41,058 nt of DNA from the NCBI GenBank assembly GCA_037443425.1, contig JBBIOI010000016.1:1-41058 (forward strand), read 5' to 3'. Shown piece by piece: positions 17,945 through 26,948 of the stretch. The notes below the pieces were generated by a model. It saw only the letters and a list, made by a program, of their open reading frames with translations. It did no database searches and was not told where the DNA came from. The position numbers and the translations under genes were made by a program. Positions within the stretch are counted from its first letter, which is position 1. Each line of letters opens with the position of its first letter. The DNA is from JBBIOI01 sp037443425. Lineage in GTDB: Bacteria; Desulfobacterota; BSN033; UBA1163.

Positions 17945-19077
17945 GTCTTATAATTGAGGCATTAAAAAAAGCTCAAAAGATTCGTTATAAAGAACAAAAT
18001 AAGGCACCTTTTTTTGAGAATCGAAGGCCTGTAAAGAAAAATCATAATAAGAAGACTTTGTATATTACATTAGGTCTATCTTTTCTATTTATCATAATAT
18101 TTTTATCATCCATGCTTATATCTACTAAATCTCACAAACCTATTTCTGAGGTGCCCGTCATCCAGGATAAAAAACCAGCTTCATATGTTATGAAAAATTC
18201 AGAAAACGAAATTATCCCAAAACTTGAAATTAAAACTGATGCTTTAAAATCGAAAAAAGAAGAGTCTGATCTTATTAAAACACAAATTAAGCCACAAACT
18301 GAGAAAAAGGCTGAAAAAAAGAAAATAGAAATCCCTATTGTCAAACCTACATCAGAAAAAGTTGATACTGTGCCTCGCCCAGCGGTTGAGGTAATTAATA
18401 ATGAAAAAGAGAATCTTTTAACAAATCAAGCTAAGAAAAATGAAAAGGAATCATCGGCTGTGGAAATAAAAGATGAAAGTAAAGAGGATTTATCAATTAA
18501 AAAAGATATTATCACCCGTTTCAATCTTGCAATCTCTTTTCACAATCAAAAGAATATATCAGAGGCTATTAAGGCATACAGGCATGTAATCGAAATGGAT
18601 CCCAATTTTTTTGAAGCCTATAATAATCTTGGACTAATCTACTTAGAAATGGGTGATTATGATAATTCACTGAAAACTCTAAGAAAGGCAATCGAGATTA
18701 ATCCTAATTATGAAAAGGCCCTTAATAACCTTGGAATTATATACTATTTAAAGGGTGATAATGAAAAGGCAATGGAGGTTTTTCAGAAGGCGATCGAAAT
18801 AAATCCCAACAATGTAGAAGGTTACATTCATCTTGGAATTATATATATGAAAAAGGGGCAATGGGAAAAGGGGATAGAGTCTTATCAGAAGGCATTATCC
18901 ATTCAACCAGGAAATGGAGAAGCACATTATAATTTGGGCATTCTTTATGAGAATACTGGGAATAAAGATATGGCCATTTATCATTATAAAAAATTTATAG
19001 AGATTGCTGAAAAGGATTATCCAGATTTAGTCTTAAAGGTCAGCAATCACCTAAGAAGCCTTTCGAGAAAAAAATAG
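17941..19077 (+). CDS. GspB/MshN-like membrane protein with TPR repeats
   Basis: This 378-residue protein starts with MSLIIEALKKAQKIRY, the N-terminal signature of GspB/ExeB and MshN-type proteins. A membrane helix at about residues 38-60 is followed by a long Lys/Glu-rich linker (about 65-185). The C-terminal half holds about five tetratricopeptide repeats, with hallmarks AYNNLGLIYLEMGDYDNSL, ALNNLGIIYYLKGDNEKAM and HYNLGILYENTGNKDMA. The TPRs should be periplasmic and give a surface for protein contacts, as in MshN. It pairs with the preceding ATPase by translational coupling and precedes the assembly ATPase. Confidence 0.85.
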   Translation: MSLIIEALKKAQKIRYKEQNKAPFFENRRPVKKNHNKKTLYITLGLSFLFIIIFLSSMLISTKSHKPISEVPVIQDKKPASYVMKNSENEIIPKLEIKTDALKSKKEESDLIKTQIKPQTEKKAEKKKIEIPIVKPTSEKVDTVPRPAVEVINNEKENLLTNQAKKNEKESSAVEIKDESKEDLSIKKDIITRFNLAISFHNQKNISEAIKAYRHVIEMDPNFFEAYNNLGLIYLEMGDYDNSLKTLRKAIEINPNYEKALNNLGIIYYLKGDNEKAMEVFQKAIEINPNNVEGYIHLGIIYMKKGQWEKGIESYQKALSIQPGNGEAHYNLGILYENTGNKDMAIYHYKKFIEIAEKDYPDLVLKVSNHLRSLSRKK

Positions 19078-19096
19078 AGTTCCTTCAGGAGGATAT

Positions 19097-20824
19097 ATGG
19101 CAATGAAGAAGAGCTTTGGTGAATTTCTTGTTGATCTTGGTGTTATCACCGGCGAACAGTTAAAAAACGCATCTGAAGAGCAGAAGGTTAGACAAGAAAG
19201 ACTCGAAAAAACCATCATTCGTAAAGGATATGCAAAGGATGAGGTTATCTTTCAATGTCTCGCAAATTATTACGATCTTCCTTATGTCGATCTTGATACA
19301 TATCTTATTGATGAGCAAGTATTAAAAATAGTACCTGAAGATATCGCAAGACGCCATACAATAATCCCAATCTTTAAAATCGGTGATAGATTGACTGTTG
19401 CTATGGAAAATCCATTAAATTTACCTGCACTTGATGAATTGAGAAATAGGACAAAGATGGAAATTGAAATTGTAATAAGTACGGAAAATAAGATAAGAAA
19501 GGCAATAGAACAACATTATGGAAGTGGGATAACCAAGATCGAGGATACTTTAAAACAATCAGTCCTAAAGAGTGATATTCAAAAGGAAAGTGAAGCACCT
19601 GATTATCGAAAAAGCTATGAACTTGAGTTAAAAGAATCCATAGAATCGCTCGAAACATCATCAACCACAAAGATGTTTGATCTCATCATGATTCAGGCCA
19701 TACGCGATCGCGCAAGCGATATACACCTTGAGCCTGATGAAAAAAGCTTGAGGGTACGATTTAGAATCGATGGCTATCTCTTTGAAACCCTAACCTTACC
19801 TAAAGCCATTCATCCTGCAATTACATCAAGGATAAAGATATTGGCTGAGATGGATATTGCTGAAACAAGACTTCCACAAGATGGAAATTTTAATGTTAAA
19901 ATGGGCGATCGTGGTTTTGAAATCAGGGTCTCTACATTCCCTACGATTTATGGAGAGAATGTCGTTCTTCGTATTCTGGATCAAACAAGCCCTCTTTTAT
20001 CCCTTGAGGATTTAGGATTCTCTGAGGATATGCTTATAGAATTTAGAAACCTCTTACGAAGACCGAATGGAATCATTCTTGTAACAGGACCTACAGGTAG
20101 TGGTAAAACAACAACCCTTTACGCATGTCTTAACATTATTAATACTGTTGACAAGAATATCATTACGATTGAAGACCCTGTAGAATATCGTTTACCACTT
20201 ATACGTCAAACCCAAGTCAATCCAAAGGCAGGTATTACATTTGCTACGGGCTTAAGATCGATACTCAGGCAGGATCCCGATGTCATTATGGTGGGTGAGA
20301 TAAGGGATCTTGAAACCGCTGAGATTGCAGTGCAGGCTGCCCTCACAGGCCATCTTGTTTTGAGCACACTTCACACAAATGATGCCCCAGAGGCTATAAC
20401 AAGACTACTCGACATAGGGGTTGAGCCTTATCTTATTTCATCGGCTTTAATAGGTGTTCTGGCACAGAGATTGGTGAGGATCATATGTCTACACTGTAAA
20501 ACTTCGATACCCTTAGATGATAGGATCTTAAAAGAATTTGGGGATTTAATCAAAAAAACTCACCAGGAACCAACCCTATTTAAAGGCAAGGGATGTAAAC
20601 AATGTAAACAATCGGGTTATCTTGGGAGAACAGGAATCTTTGAACTCCTTATTATAAATGAAAAGATAAAACGCTTAATCTCAGAGAGGGCATCAACCCA
20701 GCTGATTCGTGAAGTTGCCCGTGAGGAGCTTGGCTTAAGATCACTTCGCGAGGATGGTCTGCTAAAGGTATTAAAAGGTGTTACCACATTAAACGAGATA
20801 GATAGGGTTGCCTATTTAAATTAA
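19097..20824 (+). CDS. Pilus assembly/type II secretion ATPase (PilB/GspE/MshE)
   Basis: This is the hexameric motor that powers pilin polymerisation, 575 residues. The N-terminal region (5-75, FGEFLVDLGVITGEQL and later DLPYVDL) is a T2SSE_N/MshEN-like domain. In MshE such a domain binds cyclic di-GMP, but here the second half of the motif looks degenerate. The ATPase core has Walker A GPTGSGKT (331-338), an Asp box, Walker B VGEIRD and a His box (LSTLHTND). A C-terminal tetracysteine zinc site (CLHC and CKQC) is present. AGGAGG precedes the ATG. It closes the pilus operon; its stop codon overlaps that of the converging glycosyltransferase. A retraction ATPase (PilT) is not in the window. 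Confidence 0.94.
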   Translation: MAMKKSFGEFLVDLGVITGEQLKNASEEQKVRQERLEKTIIRKGYAKDEVIFQCLANYYDLPYVDLDTYLIDEQVLKIVPEDIARRHTIIPIFKIGDRLTVAMENPLNLPALDELRNRTKMEIEIVISTENKIRKAIEQHYGSGITKIEDTLKQSVLKSDIQKESEAPDYRKSYELELKESIESLETSSTTKMFDLIMIQAIRDRASDIHLEPDEKSLRVRFRIDGYLFETLTLPKAIHPAITSRIKILAEMDIAETRLPQDGNFNVKMGDRGFEIRVSTFPTIYGENVVLRILDQTSPLLSLEDLGFSEDMLIEFRNLLRRPNGIILVTGPTGSGKTTTLYACLNIINTVDKNIITIEDPVEYRLPLIRQTQVNPKAGITFATGLRSILRQDPDVIMVGEIRDLETAEIAVQAALTGHLVLSTLHTNDAPEAITRLLDIGVEPYLISSALIGVLAQRLVRIICLHCKTSIPLDDRILKEFGDLIKKTHQEPTLFKGKGCKQCKQSGYLGRTGIFELLIINEKIKRLISERASTQLIREVAREELGLRSLREDGLLKVLKGVTTLNEIDRVAYLN

Positions 20825-21501
20825 TCAAACAGGTTAAACCTTATAATCCAGTAAATTGCTGCCAATCCATCCTTCCACCTGATCTTTTTCCCCTCTGTAT
20901 AATCCCTACCCCAATAAGAAATTGGTACCTCATAGATTCTGCATTTCATCTTAGCAACCTTTGCAGTAATCTCTGGTTCGAAACCAAATCGGTTGCTCTT
21001 TATCTTTATCTTTCTTAAAATCTCTGAGCGAAAGACCTTATAACCTGTCTCCATATCTGAGAGGTTTAGATCAGTGAGCATATTTGACAATGTGGTAAGT
21101 ATCTTATTACCTAAAAAATGCCAGAAAAATAGGACCCTATGAGGTCCTCCAAGAAATCTTGAACCATATACTACATCTGCCATCCCCTCAATTATCGGTT
21201 TAATTAGATTTCCATATTCAGAAGGATTATATTCGAGGTCTGCATCCTGTATAATGACAATGTCACCCGTAATATGAGGAATGGCAGTCCTTATTGCTGC
21301 CCCTTTTCCCATGTTTTTAGGATGGGTTAGGATCTTAATACCTTCGTTTTCTTCTTTTAAAATTTTACTTGTCTGGTCATTTGAACCATCATCAACAACA
21401 ATTATCTCTTTTTCATAAGGAACTCTCTTTACCCTGGTCAAGATCTCGCGAATAGTATTAGCCTCATTATACACAGGTATAATAATCGAAAGCTTCTTCA
21501 T
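20821..21501 (-). CDS. GT2 glycosyltransferase (polyprenyl-phosphate sugar synthase-like)
   Basis: This is a 226-residue cytoplasmic GT-A fold enzyme of the dolichol-phosphate mannose synthase group. Motifs are SIIIPVYNEANTIREIL at the N-terminus, VVDDGSNDQT, the metal-binding DADLEY, and YGSRF. There are no transmembrane segments, unlike longer relatives such as CsbB. Such enzymes load a sugar onto a polyprenyl phosphate. Its start overlaps the stop of the methyltransferase gene by 4 bp, and the YfhO-like protein is next upstream, so the three are one operon. A donor-maker/GT-C pairing is inferred from known CsbB-YfhO systems. The sugar is unknown. Confidence 0.88.
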   Translation of the reverse strand: MKKLSIIIPVYNEANTIREILTRVKRVPYEKEIIVVDDGSNDQTSKILKEENEGIKILTHPKNMGKGAAIRTAIPHITGDIVIIQDADLEYNPSEYGNLIKPIIEGMADVVYGSRFLGGPHRVLFFWHFLGNKILTTLSNMLTDLNLSDMETGYKVFRSEILRKIKIKSNRFGFEPEITAKVAKMKCRIYEVPISYWGRDYTEGKKIRWKDGLAAIYWIIRFNLFD

Positions 21502-22199
21502 TTCTCTCCCACCGCAATAAGTGATTGCCCCAGGATATTTGGAAAGGTCCTTTCTATCTTAACCAAAAAAGGGAAAAAACGATTAAAAATATAGAGTTGT
21601 CTTTTTGGTAAGATCCCTCTTTTTAAAATCTTTCCATTGAAGAACCAACCCAATATTCCAAATAGATTAAAATATTTTAAGTGAAAAATCTTAAATCCAT
21701 TACTTCTTAGCTTCTTTAAAAGTTCTTTCCTTCTATAACGTCTCAAATGTCCTAATCCCTCATCGAGTCTATTATATAACAGGCTCAATGCAGGGGCAAA
21801 CACGATTATTCTCCCCCCTTTTGGAAGAAGGCTATAAAAACGCTTAAGTACCAATTCATCATCTTCTATATGTTCCAATACATTTGAACAGATGATAGTC
21901 TCAAAAGAATGGTTTAAGCTATAAGGAAAATCTTTTCTTATATCCCAGATAAATGAATTTAATAAATTCGAATGATTACCAAATTTTTTTTGAATAATTT
22001 TTAAATAATCTTCATTTATATCGGCTACAATTACCTTATTCTGTTTTATTAACCATCGAGTTAGATTTCCAATACCACAACCCACTTCAAAAATATTCCC
22101 TTTCAAAAAAGGCCTTATCTCCTCATAAACTATCCTATTGTATGAATCGGCATTCTCTAAAAGGAGTAGTGTCGCTTTATCTATTTTTTCGTTAACCAT
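21498..22199 (-). CDS. Class I SAM-dependent methyltransferase
   Basis: This 233-residue protein has a Rossmann-type methyltransferase core. Motif I is FEVGCGIGNLTRWL, the acidic end of strand 2 is IVADINEDYL, and motif II/III is IICSNVLEHIEDDE. The C-terminal part carries LGHLRRYRRKEL and a hydrophobic stretch typical of sugar- or lipid-pathway methyltransferases. A longer frame starts at 22256, but ATG 22199 overlaps the upstream gene by only 8 bp and suits translational coupling; neither start has a strong ribosome site. The substrate is unknown; its neighbours suggest a glycolipid or glycan. Confidence 0.85.
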   Translation of the reverse strand: MVNEKIDKATLLLLENADSYNRIVYEEIRPFLKGNIFEVGCGIGNLTRWLIKQNKVIVADINEDYLKIIQKKFGNHSNLLNSFIWDIRKDFPYSLNHSFETIICSNVLEHIEDDELVLKRFYSLLPKGGRIIVFAPALSLLYNRLDEGLGHLRRYRRKELLKKLRSNGFKIFHLKYFNLFGILGWFFNGKILKRGILPKRQLYIFNRFFPFLVKIERTFPNILGQSLIAVGEK

Positions 22200-24558
22200 G
22201 TATATCCGACTCGATACGTTTAAGAACTTTCTTCCTTCTATGAAATAATAGTCCATTAAGTATAAAGAAAATTCCTGAAAAAGTTAATATTATTCCTGCT
22301 TTGAAACTAAATGGGTCATAAATAAATTCCACATCATGCAATCCTGCTTTTATAGGAACTGCTCTAAAATTATAATTTGCCCGAAGTATCTTTTCTCTAT
22401 TCCCATCTATTAATACCTTCCAGCCTGGAAAGTATGTATCTGATAATACAAGGATACAATTTTTATCAGTCTCAATCCTAAGTTTCAATCTATTGTTTTT
22501 TTCATAAATTAATTTGACCCCACCACTCCCACCTTCTTCAATACTTAATAGGGGTTTTTCTTCTAAAAGGACAGTCTCTTCGGGTCTAAATTCTTTATTA
22601 AATAGCGTTAAAAGAATCTCCTTAGGATCCATTACTTTGAATTTATATACAAGCCAGGCCCTTGGAAGTGCATTAAGGTTTCTATATAATTTAATTGTAC
22701 TCTCCTTAAGGAGGTCATCTTTATTACCATAAAGACCTTCCAATCTCGAATAGATAAGTTCAAAATGCTTATTTTCATTAATAGGATTTATAGAAATAAT
22801 ATATCTCGCACCAACGAGGTCAACGATATTATTCTCTCCTATAGAAGGAGAGAATGTCCATAACTTATAAAGCTCATCTACCCTTTTCAATCTTATAACG
22901 TCAACCCCCCAAACCCCATGAATCCTATAGAGGAGATTAAAAGATGGGAGATGCTTCTCTTTTATTAAATCAAATGCACTTCCATTTCCGATCAGGACTG
23001 GAGTATCAAGTGAGATCGTCTTTGGTGTGGAAAATACCCGGAACATCCCCTTTTCTTTTAAGACTATTTCAAATATCTTTGTTTTTCTAAAATAGTCTTC
23101 TGTCTTCTCTTTACCATAAAAACCCATATTCCCGAATAGATCGCCTATTAAGAAAAGAATAAGTATTCCTCTTATCCATGTCTTCCATCCGTATTCTAAT
23201 CCCAACCTTATGATAAGGAAAAATATTGTGAGATAGAAAAAAAATCTTTTTATGTGAAATAAATTTACAGAGATGTGATTAAAATCAGGAAAATCAATCC
23301 CTCTGTTTCTTAAAAAAACCTCAAGCCCTTTATGCCCAAGAACAAATCCAAGAAGAATCGCCCCAGATAATATTGTTAAAAAAAGGAATAATCTTTTAAT
23401 CTTCTGCCTATTGCCTGAATTTGAGATCTCATTCAATTTATCAAAACCTAAGCCTGCTGTAATTGAAATACATAATATAAAGATATAAAGGAATTTTACA
23501 GGATACCTTATCCCATTAAAGAAAGGGATATGTTCAAATACAAATCTATATAAAGGACTATATTTCCCGAGGGATAAAAAAAGTGAAAATATCATTAAAG
23601 AGATATATATGTTTCTGTTTTGATATTTTGAATTGGGCAAAATAAAAAATAAAATACTTAAAATGAATGGCAATCCCCCTGCGTATAGTGTTTTAAGCCA
23701 ACACTGTGTCACCCAATACTTTTTTATATCCACGAAATATCCATATGCATCAGGTAAGAAGAAAAGGAGAAAATCCTTTGGCGAAAAACTCCATATTGTT
23801 GCCTCCTCAAACGAGATCCCTTTGCCTCTTATCGAGTGGATCCATAGTTCAATGAATGGAATTAGTTGTATTGATGAAAGCATAAAAAATATCAGAAAGA
23901 TGAAGAGGAGGCTTCTGGCCCTAATTAGAAAAATTTTTAGTTTTAAAGATTCGAATGAAAAAACACTTATGATTATAATAAGGAAGACATTTCCATATAC
24001 TATCTCAACACCACCGCCTAAAAAAGAGATGGTCATAAAGATGGCAACGAATATCTCATTCTTTATCCCTGGATCTTTTATCGCCCTTATAAAGAACATA
24101 ATTATAATAGGTGTCCAAATTACAGAAAGTAAATTAGTAAGCAGGCTATGAACAGAAAGAAGATACCCGCTTAGCATAAATATCAGTCCAGATATAAGAG
24201 AACCTGTCTGGCTGACATTTAGCTCTCTAAGAAGTAGATAAATAAATAGTCCTCCGAGGAAGAAGTGAAAGATTATTATTAAATTAAAAGCTATATCAAA
24301 AGGAAATATAAAAAATAAAAAATTCAATGGATAAAGGATAGCATTTTGTGGGTTTGCAAAAAATGGGTGCCCCATAAATTGATAGGGATTCCATAAAGGA
24401 AAATCTCCATCTTTTATACTCTCTACCCAGAAATATCTCTGCGGGATGAAATAGGGGGCAAGGTCTCTCTCTGTCAAAATGAATCTTTCATTAAATAGGT
24501 CATAAAAGAAAAGTGTGGATAAGATTAGAAGTAAGATTGGAAAAGCAATCTTTTTCAT
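22192..24558 (-). CDS. YfhO-family polytopic membrane protein (putative GT-C glycosyltransferase)
   Basis: This 788-residue protein has a dozen or so hydrophobic helices in residues 5-500 and a soluble domain at the C-terminus, followed by a last helix near 755-775. YfhO hallmarks are DLAPYFIPQRYF, PLWNPYQFMGHPFFANPQ and a domain containing YFPGWKVLIDG. In Bacillus, Listeria and Staphylococcus, YfhO proteins transfer sugars from a polyprenyl-phosphate donor to surface polymers. The acidic residues in the first loop (TERD) suit GT-C catalysis. It lies upstream of a methyltransferase and a GT2 enzyme and downstream of the pilin genes. What it glycosylates is unknown; pilin or a surface polymer is possible. 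Confidence 0.87.
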   Translation of the reverse strand: MKKIAFPILLLILSTLFFYDLFNERFILTERDLAPYFIPQRYFWVESIKDGDFPLWNPYQFMGHPFFANPQNAILYPLNFLFFIFPFDIAFNLIIIFHFFLGGLFIYLLLRELNVSQTGSLISGLIFMLSGYLLSVHSLLTNLLSVIWTPIIIMFFIRAIKDPGIKNEIFVAIFMTISFLGGGVEIVYGNVFLIIIISVFSFESLKLKIFLIRARSLLFIFLIFFMLSSIQLIPFIELWIHSIRGKGISFEEATIWSFSPKDFLLFFLPDAYGYFVDIKKYWVTQCWLKTLYAGGLPFILSILFFILPNSKYQNRNIYISLMIFSLFLSLGKYSPLYRFVFEHIPFFNGIRYPVKFLYIFILCISITAGLGFDKLNEISNSGNRQKIKRLFLFLTILSGAILLGFVLGHKGLEVFLRNRGIDFPDFNHISVNLFHIKRFFFYLTIFFLIIRLGLEYGWKTWIRGILILFLIGDLFGNMGFYGKEKTEDYFRKTKIFEIVLKEKGMFRVFSTPKTISLDTPVLIGNGSAFDLIKEKHLPSFNLLYRIHGVWGVDVIRLKRVDELYKLWTFSPSIGENNIVDLVGARYIISINPINENKHFELIYSRLEGLYGNKDDLLKESTIKLYRNLNALPRAWLVYKFKVMDPKEILLTLFNKEFRPEETVLLEEKPLLSIEEGGSGGVKLIYEKNNRLKLRIETDKNCILVLSDTYFPGWKVLIDGNREKILRANYNFRAVPIKAGLHDVEFIYDPFSFKAGIILTFSGIFFILNGLLFHRRKKVLKRIESDIHG

Positions 24559-24625
24559 TATATAAAAAGGAGAGGTCTTCCTGAATCAAAATCAATTAAT
24601 TATTTAACCCTTTTTAGCTTATCTA

Positions 24626-25009
24626 CTACCAAGTAGTTGTTGCTGCATAAAATGTCCCGAAGGTGGTTGGTGCCTGTAAAACTGTTGGTGAAAGGGTAAA
24701 AACGTATGTGTACCCCCCAACTGTTAGTGTAAAGTTCCTTGCATTATATGTATATGTAACACCCTGTAAATTAGCGTTCTGTATAATTGTTGTCATTCCA
24801 TATGTGGTTGTAGTCCCTTTAAGTAAACGGTCTGCAAAAACTAAAGAGTTTGCACTTCTTAATGCACCAAGAACACCTCTTGCTGTGCCATTAGCGGCAT
24901 CACGTGTAAGATCAAGATATCTTGGAATGGCAACAGCTGCGAGTATTCCAATTATTACAATAATTATTATAAGTTCTATTAATGTGAATCCTTGCTTGTT
25001 TTTAATCAT
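24626..25009 (-). CDS. Type IV pilin, copy 1 (downstream copy)
   Basis: This is a major-type pilin of 127 residues. A short basic leader ends at NKQG|FTLIEL, and the hydrophobic helix IIIIVIIGILAAVAIPRYLD follows, with Glu at mature position 5. The globular part is short and Gly/Thr/Tyr-rich, and has no Cys, so the disulfide loop of Pseudomonas or MshA pilins is absent. It differs from the upstream copy at about 20 of 127 positions by my count, mostly in the leader and at surface positions. A strong GGGGAGG site lies just ahead of its start in the 33-base gap. It is probably co-transcribed with that copy from a promoter upstream of 25426. Confidence 0.93.
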   Translation of the reverse strand: MIKNKQGFTLIELIIIIVIIGILAAVAIPRYLDLTRDAANGTARGVLGALRSANSLVFADRLLKGTTTTYGMTTIIQNANLQGVTYTYNARNFTLTVGGYTYVFTLSPTVLQAPTTFGTFYAATTTW

Positions 25010-25042
25010 ATAGCCTTTCCTCCCCTTTTCAGATTTTAAATC

Positions 25043-25426
25043 TTACCATGTTGCTGTTGCTGCAGAGAATGTCCCGAAGGTGGTTGGTGCCTGTAAAACT
25101 GTTGGTGAAAGGGTAAATAGATAAGTATATCCTCCAACCGTTAGTGTAAAGTTCGTTGCATTATATGTATATGTAACACCTTGGAGGTTTGAGTTTGTTA
25201 CAATCTCGGTCATTCCATAAGTATCTGTCGTACCTTTTACTAACCTATCGGCAAAGATTAGTGAATTAGCACTCCTTAATGAACCTAAAACTCCCCTTGC
25301 TGTAGCATTCGCTGCATCTTGTGTAAGATCAATGTACCTTGGAATAGCAACTGCAGCCAAAATTCCAATAATAACAATTATAATTATTAATTCAATAAGA
25401 GTGAAACCTTTGTTTTTCCTTAACAT
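25043..25426 (-). CDS. Type IV pilin, copy 2 (upstream copy)
   Basis: This is the first gene of the tandem pilin pair, 127 residues. Leader cleavage is at KNKG|FTLIEL, followed by the same hydrophobic stalk and Cys-free globular domain (NLQGVTYTYNATNFTLTVGG) as its neighbour. GGAGGTT at 25434-25440 (minus strand) is a strong ribosome site for the ATG. The two copies are about 84% identical by my count, with identical lengths and C-terminal halves nearly unchanged, so the duplication is recent or kept similar by gene conversion. These are the likely structural subunits of the pilus whose machine is encoded at 8828-20824. No prepilin peptidase is in the window. Confidence 0.93.
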   Translation of the reverse strand: MLRKNKGFTLIELIIIIVIIGILAAVAIPRYIDLTQDAANATARGVLGSLRSANSLIFADRLVKGTTDTYGMTEIVTNSNLQGVTYTYNATNFTLTVGGYTYLFTLSPTVLQAPTTFGTFSAATATW

Positions 25427-25455
25427 ATCTTTTAACCTCCAAAATTTTTATTAAA

Positions 25456-25482
25456 TTTATAGAAAAAATTTAAAAATGTCAA
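25456..25482 (-). promoter_or_regulatory. Candidate promoter of the pilin pair
   Basis: On the minus strand a perfect TTGACA (25482-25477) is followed after 15 bases by TATAAA (25461-25456), then about 30 bases to the pilin start. The spacing is shorter than the usual 17, and the area is extremely AT-rich, so chance matches are likely. No sigma-54 type GG-N10-GC element was seen. Confidence 0.4.
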
Positions 25483-25698
25483 CATTTTAATTTTTCTCGT
25501 TAAAAAATATTATAAAACCTAATGGAATTTTTATCAACAAACATAAATATTAATTATCTATTATGGAAAAGATACTTACAATTTTTGTCAATAATGAACA
25601 ATTTTTTACTAATTTAATAAAATATTGTTTTATAAACTTATTGAATTTTAATAAAAAATTAAAAAATAATGATTTTTATTTCGTTTAATAAGCAATTT

Positions 25699-26778
25699 TT
25701 ATGCCAGCTTCTCTCCCCTTATCTTTATAAGCTGAGCAACTATACTTACAGCAATCTCTTCAGGCGTTTCAGAATTGATATCTATTCCAATTGGTGCATA
25801 AACCTTTTTTAACGCATCCTCTTTAATCCCTTTTTCAACTAAATTTTTAAAAAGGGTCCGAATCTTATTTTTTGAACCTATCATGCCAATATATCGAGCA
25901 TCGGTTCTTATTGCCTTCTCTAAGACAAGACCATCATAAAGATGACCCCTTGTCACAATCACTATGTAACTTGATTGATCAATATTGATCTTATCGAAAG
26001 ATTCTTCAAAATTGGAGACTATGACTTCATCCGCCTGGGGAAAACGCTCTCTGTTTGCAAACATCTCTCTGTCATCTATTACAACCACCTTAAACTTTAC
26101 CATCTTTGCAAGATATGCCAGTTGCTGTGAAATATGCCCTGCCCCGAATATATACACAGTGGGCTCTGATGAAATTGGCTCAATTAATATCTCAACATCC
26201 TTCAATGAATCATACATCTTAACTGATCGAAATTGAATGAGCCTCGGTCTTCTTCCCATTAGCAAGGAATCGAACTCCCCGAGAATTCTCTTTTCAATCT
26301 CACTGTTTAAAAATAGATTACCAATCTTTTCTCCTCCTTGTTTAATCATCATTTTAATTCCATTACGAGTAGGAAATTTCCCATCTATTGAAATTATTGT
26401 TGCCAAAATAGCAGAACCACCCTTCTGTTTGATCCTGACAATCTCTTCATAAAGGGAGAGAAATTCTTCCCTTAGAGGCTCAATCAATATCTTTATATTA
26501 CCACCACATATCAATCCACCCTCTGCAAGCTGCTCTGAGGTTAGATTAAAATGTAAAACCTTTCCTTCTCCTTTTTCAATCACATTCTGCCCTTCTTGCC
26601 AAACGTCTGCCTCAACACATCCTCCTCCAATAGAACCAATTGATGGACCATCTCTTCTAATTAGATATTTGGCACCTTCTTCTCTTGGCGCTGATCCTAT
26701 TCGTGATATAAGGGTGGCCAGTGCTATCTTCTTTCCCTGTTTTAAATCCCTCAAAATCTCTAAAAAAATATCATCCAT
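25699..26778 (-). CDS. xdhC: XdhC/CoxI-family molybdenum hydroxylase maturation protein
   Basis: This is a 359-residue maturation factor. In the characterised XdhC it binds the molybdenum cofactor and helps insert the sulfurated form into the hydroxylase. The N-terminal XdhC_CoxI domain has GGGCVEA (Cys54) and GLICGGN (Cys91), the conserved Cys motifs. The C-terminal Rossmann domain (from about residue 205) starts VYIFGAGHISQQLAYLAK and continues VVVIDDREMFANRERFP. GAAGGGAG precedes the start. It is last in the mocA-yqeB-yqeC-xdhC run, separated from yqeC by about 170 bases. It probably serves the hydroxylase at 1-3672, about 22 kb away. Confidence 0.92.
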   Translation of the reverse strand: MDDIFLEILRDLKQGKKIALATLISRIGSAPREEGAKYLIRRDGPSIGSIGGGCVEADVWQEGQNVIEKGEGKVLHFNLTSEQLAEGGLICGGNIKILIEPLREEFLSLYEEIVRIKQKGGSAILATIISIDGKFPTRNGIKMMIKQGGEKIGNLFLNSEIEKRILGEFDSLLMGRRPRLIQFRSVKMYDSLKDVEILIEPISSEPTVYIFGAGHISQQLAYLAKMVKFKVVVIDDREMFANRERFPQADEVIVSNFEESFDKINIDQSSYIVIVTRGHLYDGLVLEKAIRTDARYIGMIGSKNKIRTLFKNLVEKGIKEDALKKVYAPIGIDINSETPEEIAVSIVAQLIKIRGEKLA

Positions 26779-26948
26779 TCATTTACTCCCTTCTATGAAT
26801 TCCTTTTTTTAAAATTTATAATATTTACCTTAAGAATCTTCAATATCGCTTCCCCTTCGATAGAGAAAAATTTTAAATGGGGGAGTTGGGAGTTGATACG
26901 AACTTTTACTTTTTGGGAGGCTAAAAAACTCTTATCTGCCATAAAAAT

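Noticed and set aside
24663..25013. 116-codon plus-strand frame antisense to the pilin
   Set aside because: It is a mirror of the conserved pilin coding sequence; the pilin has a leader, ribosome site and paralogue.
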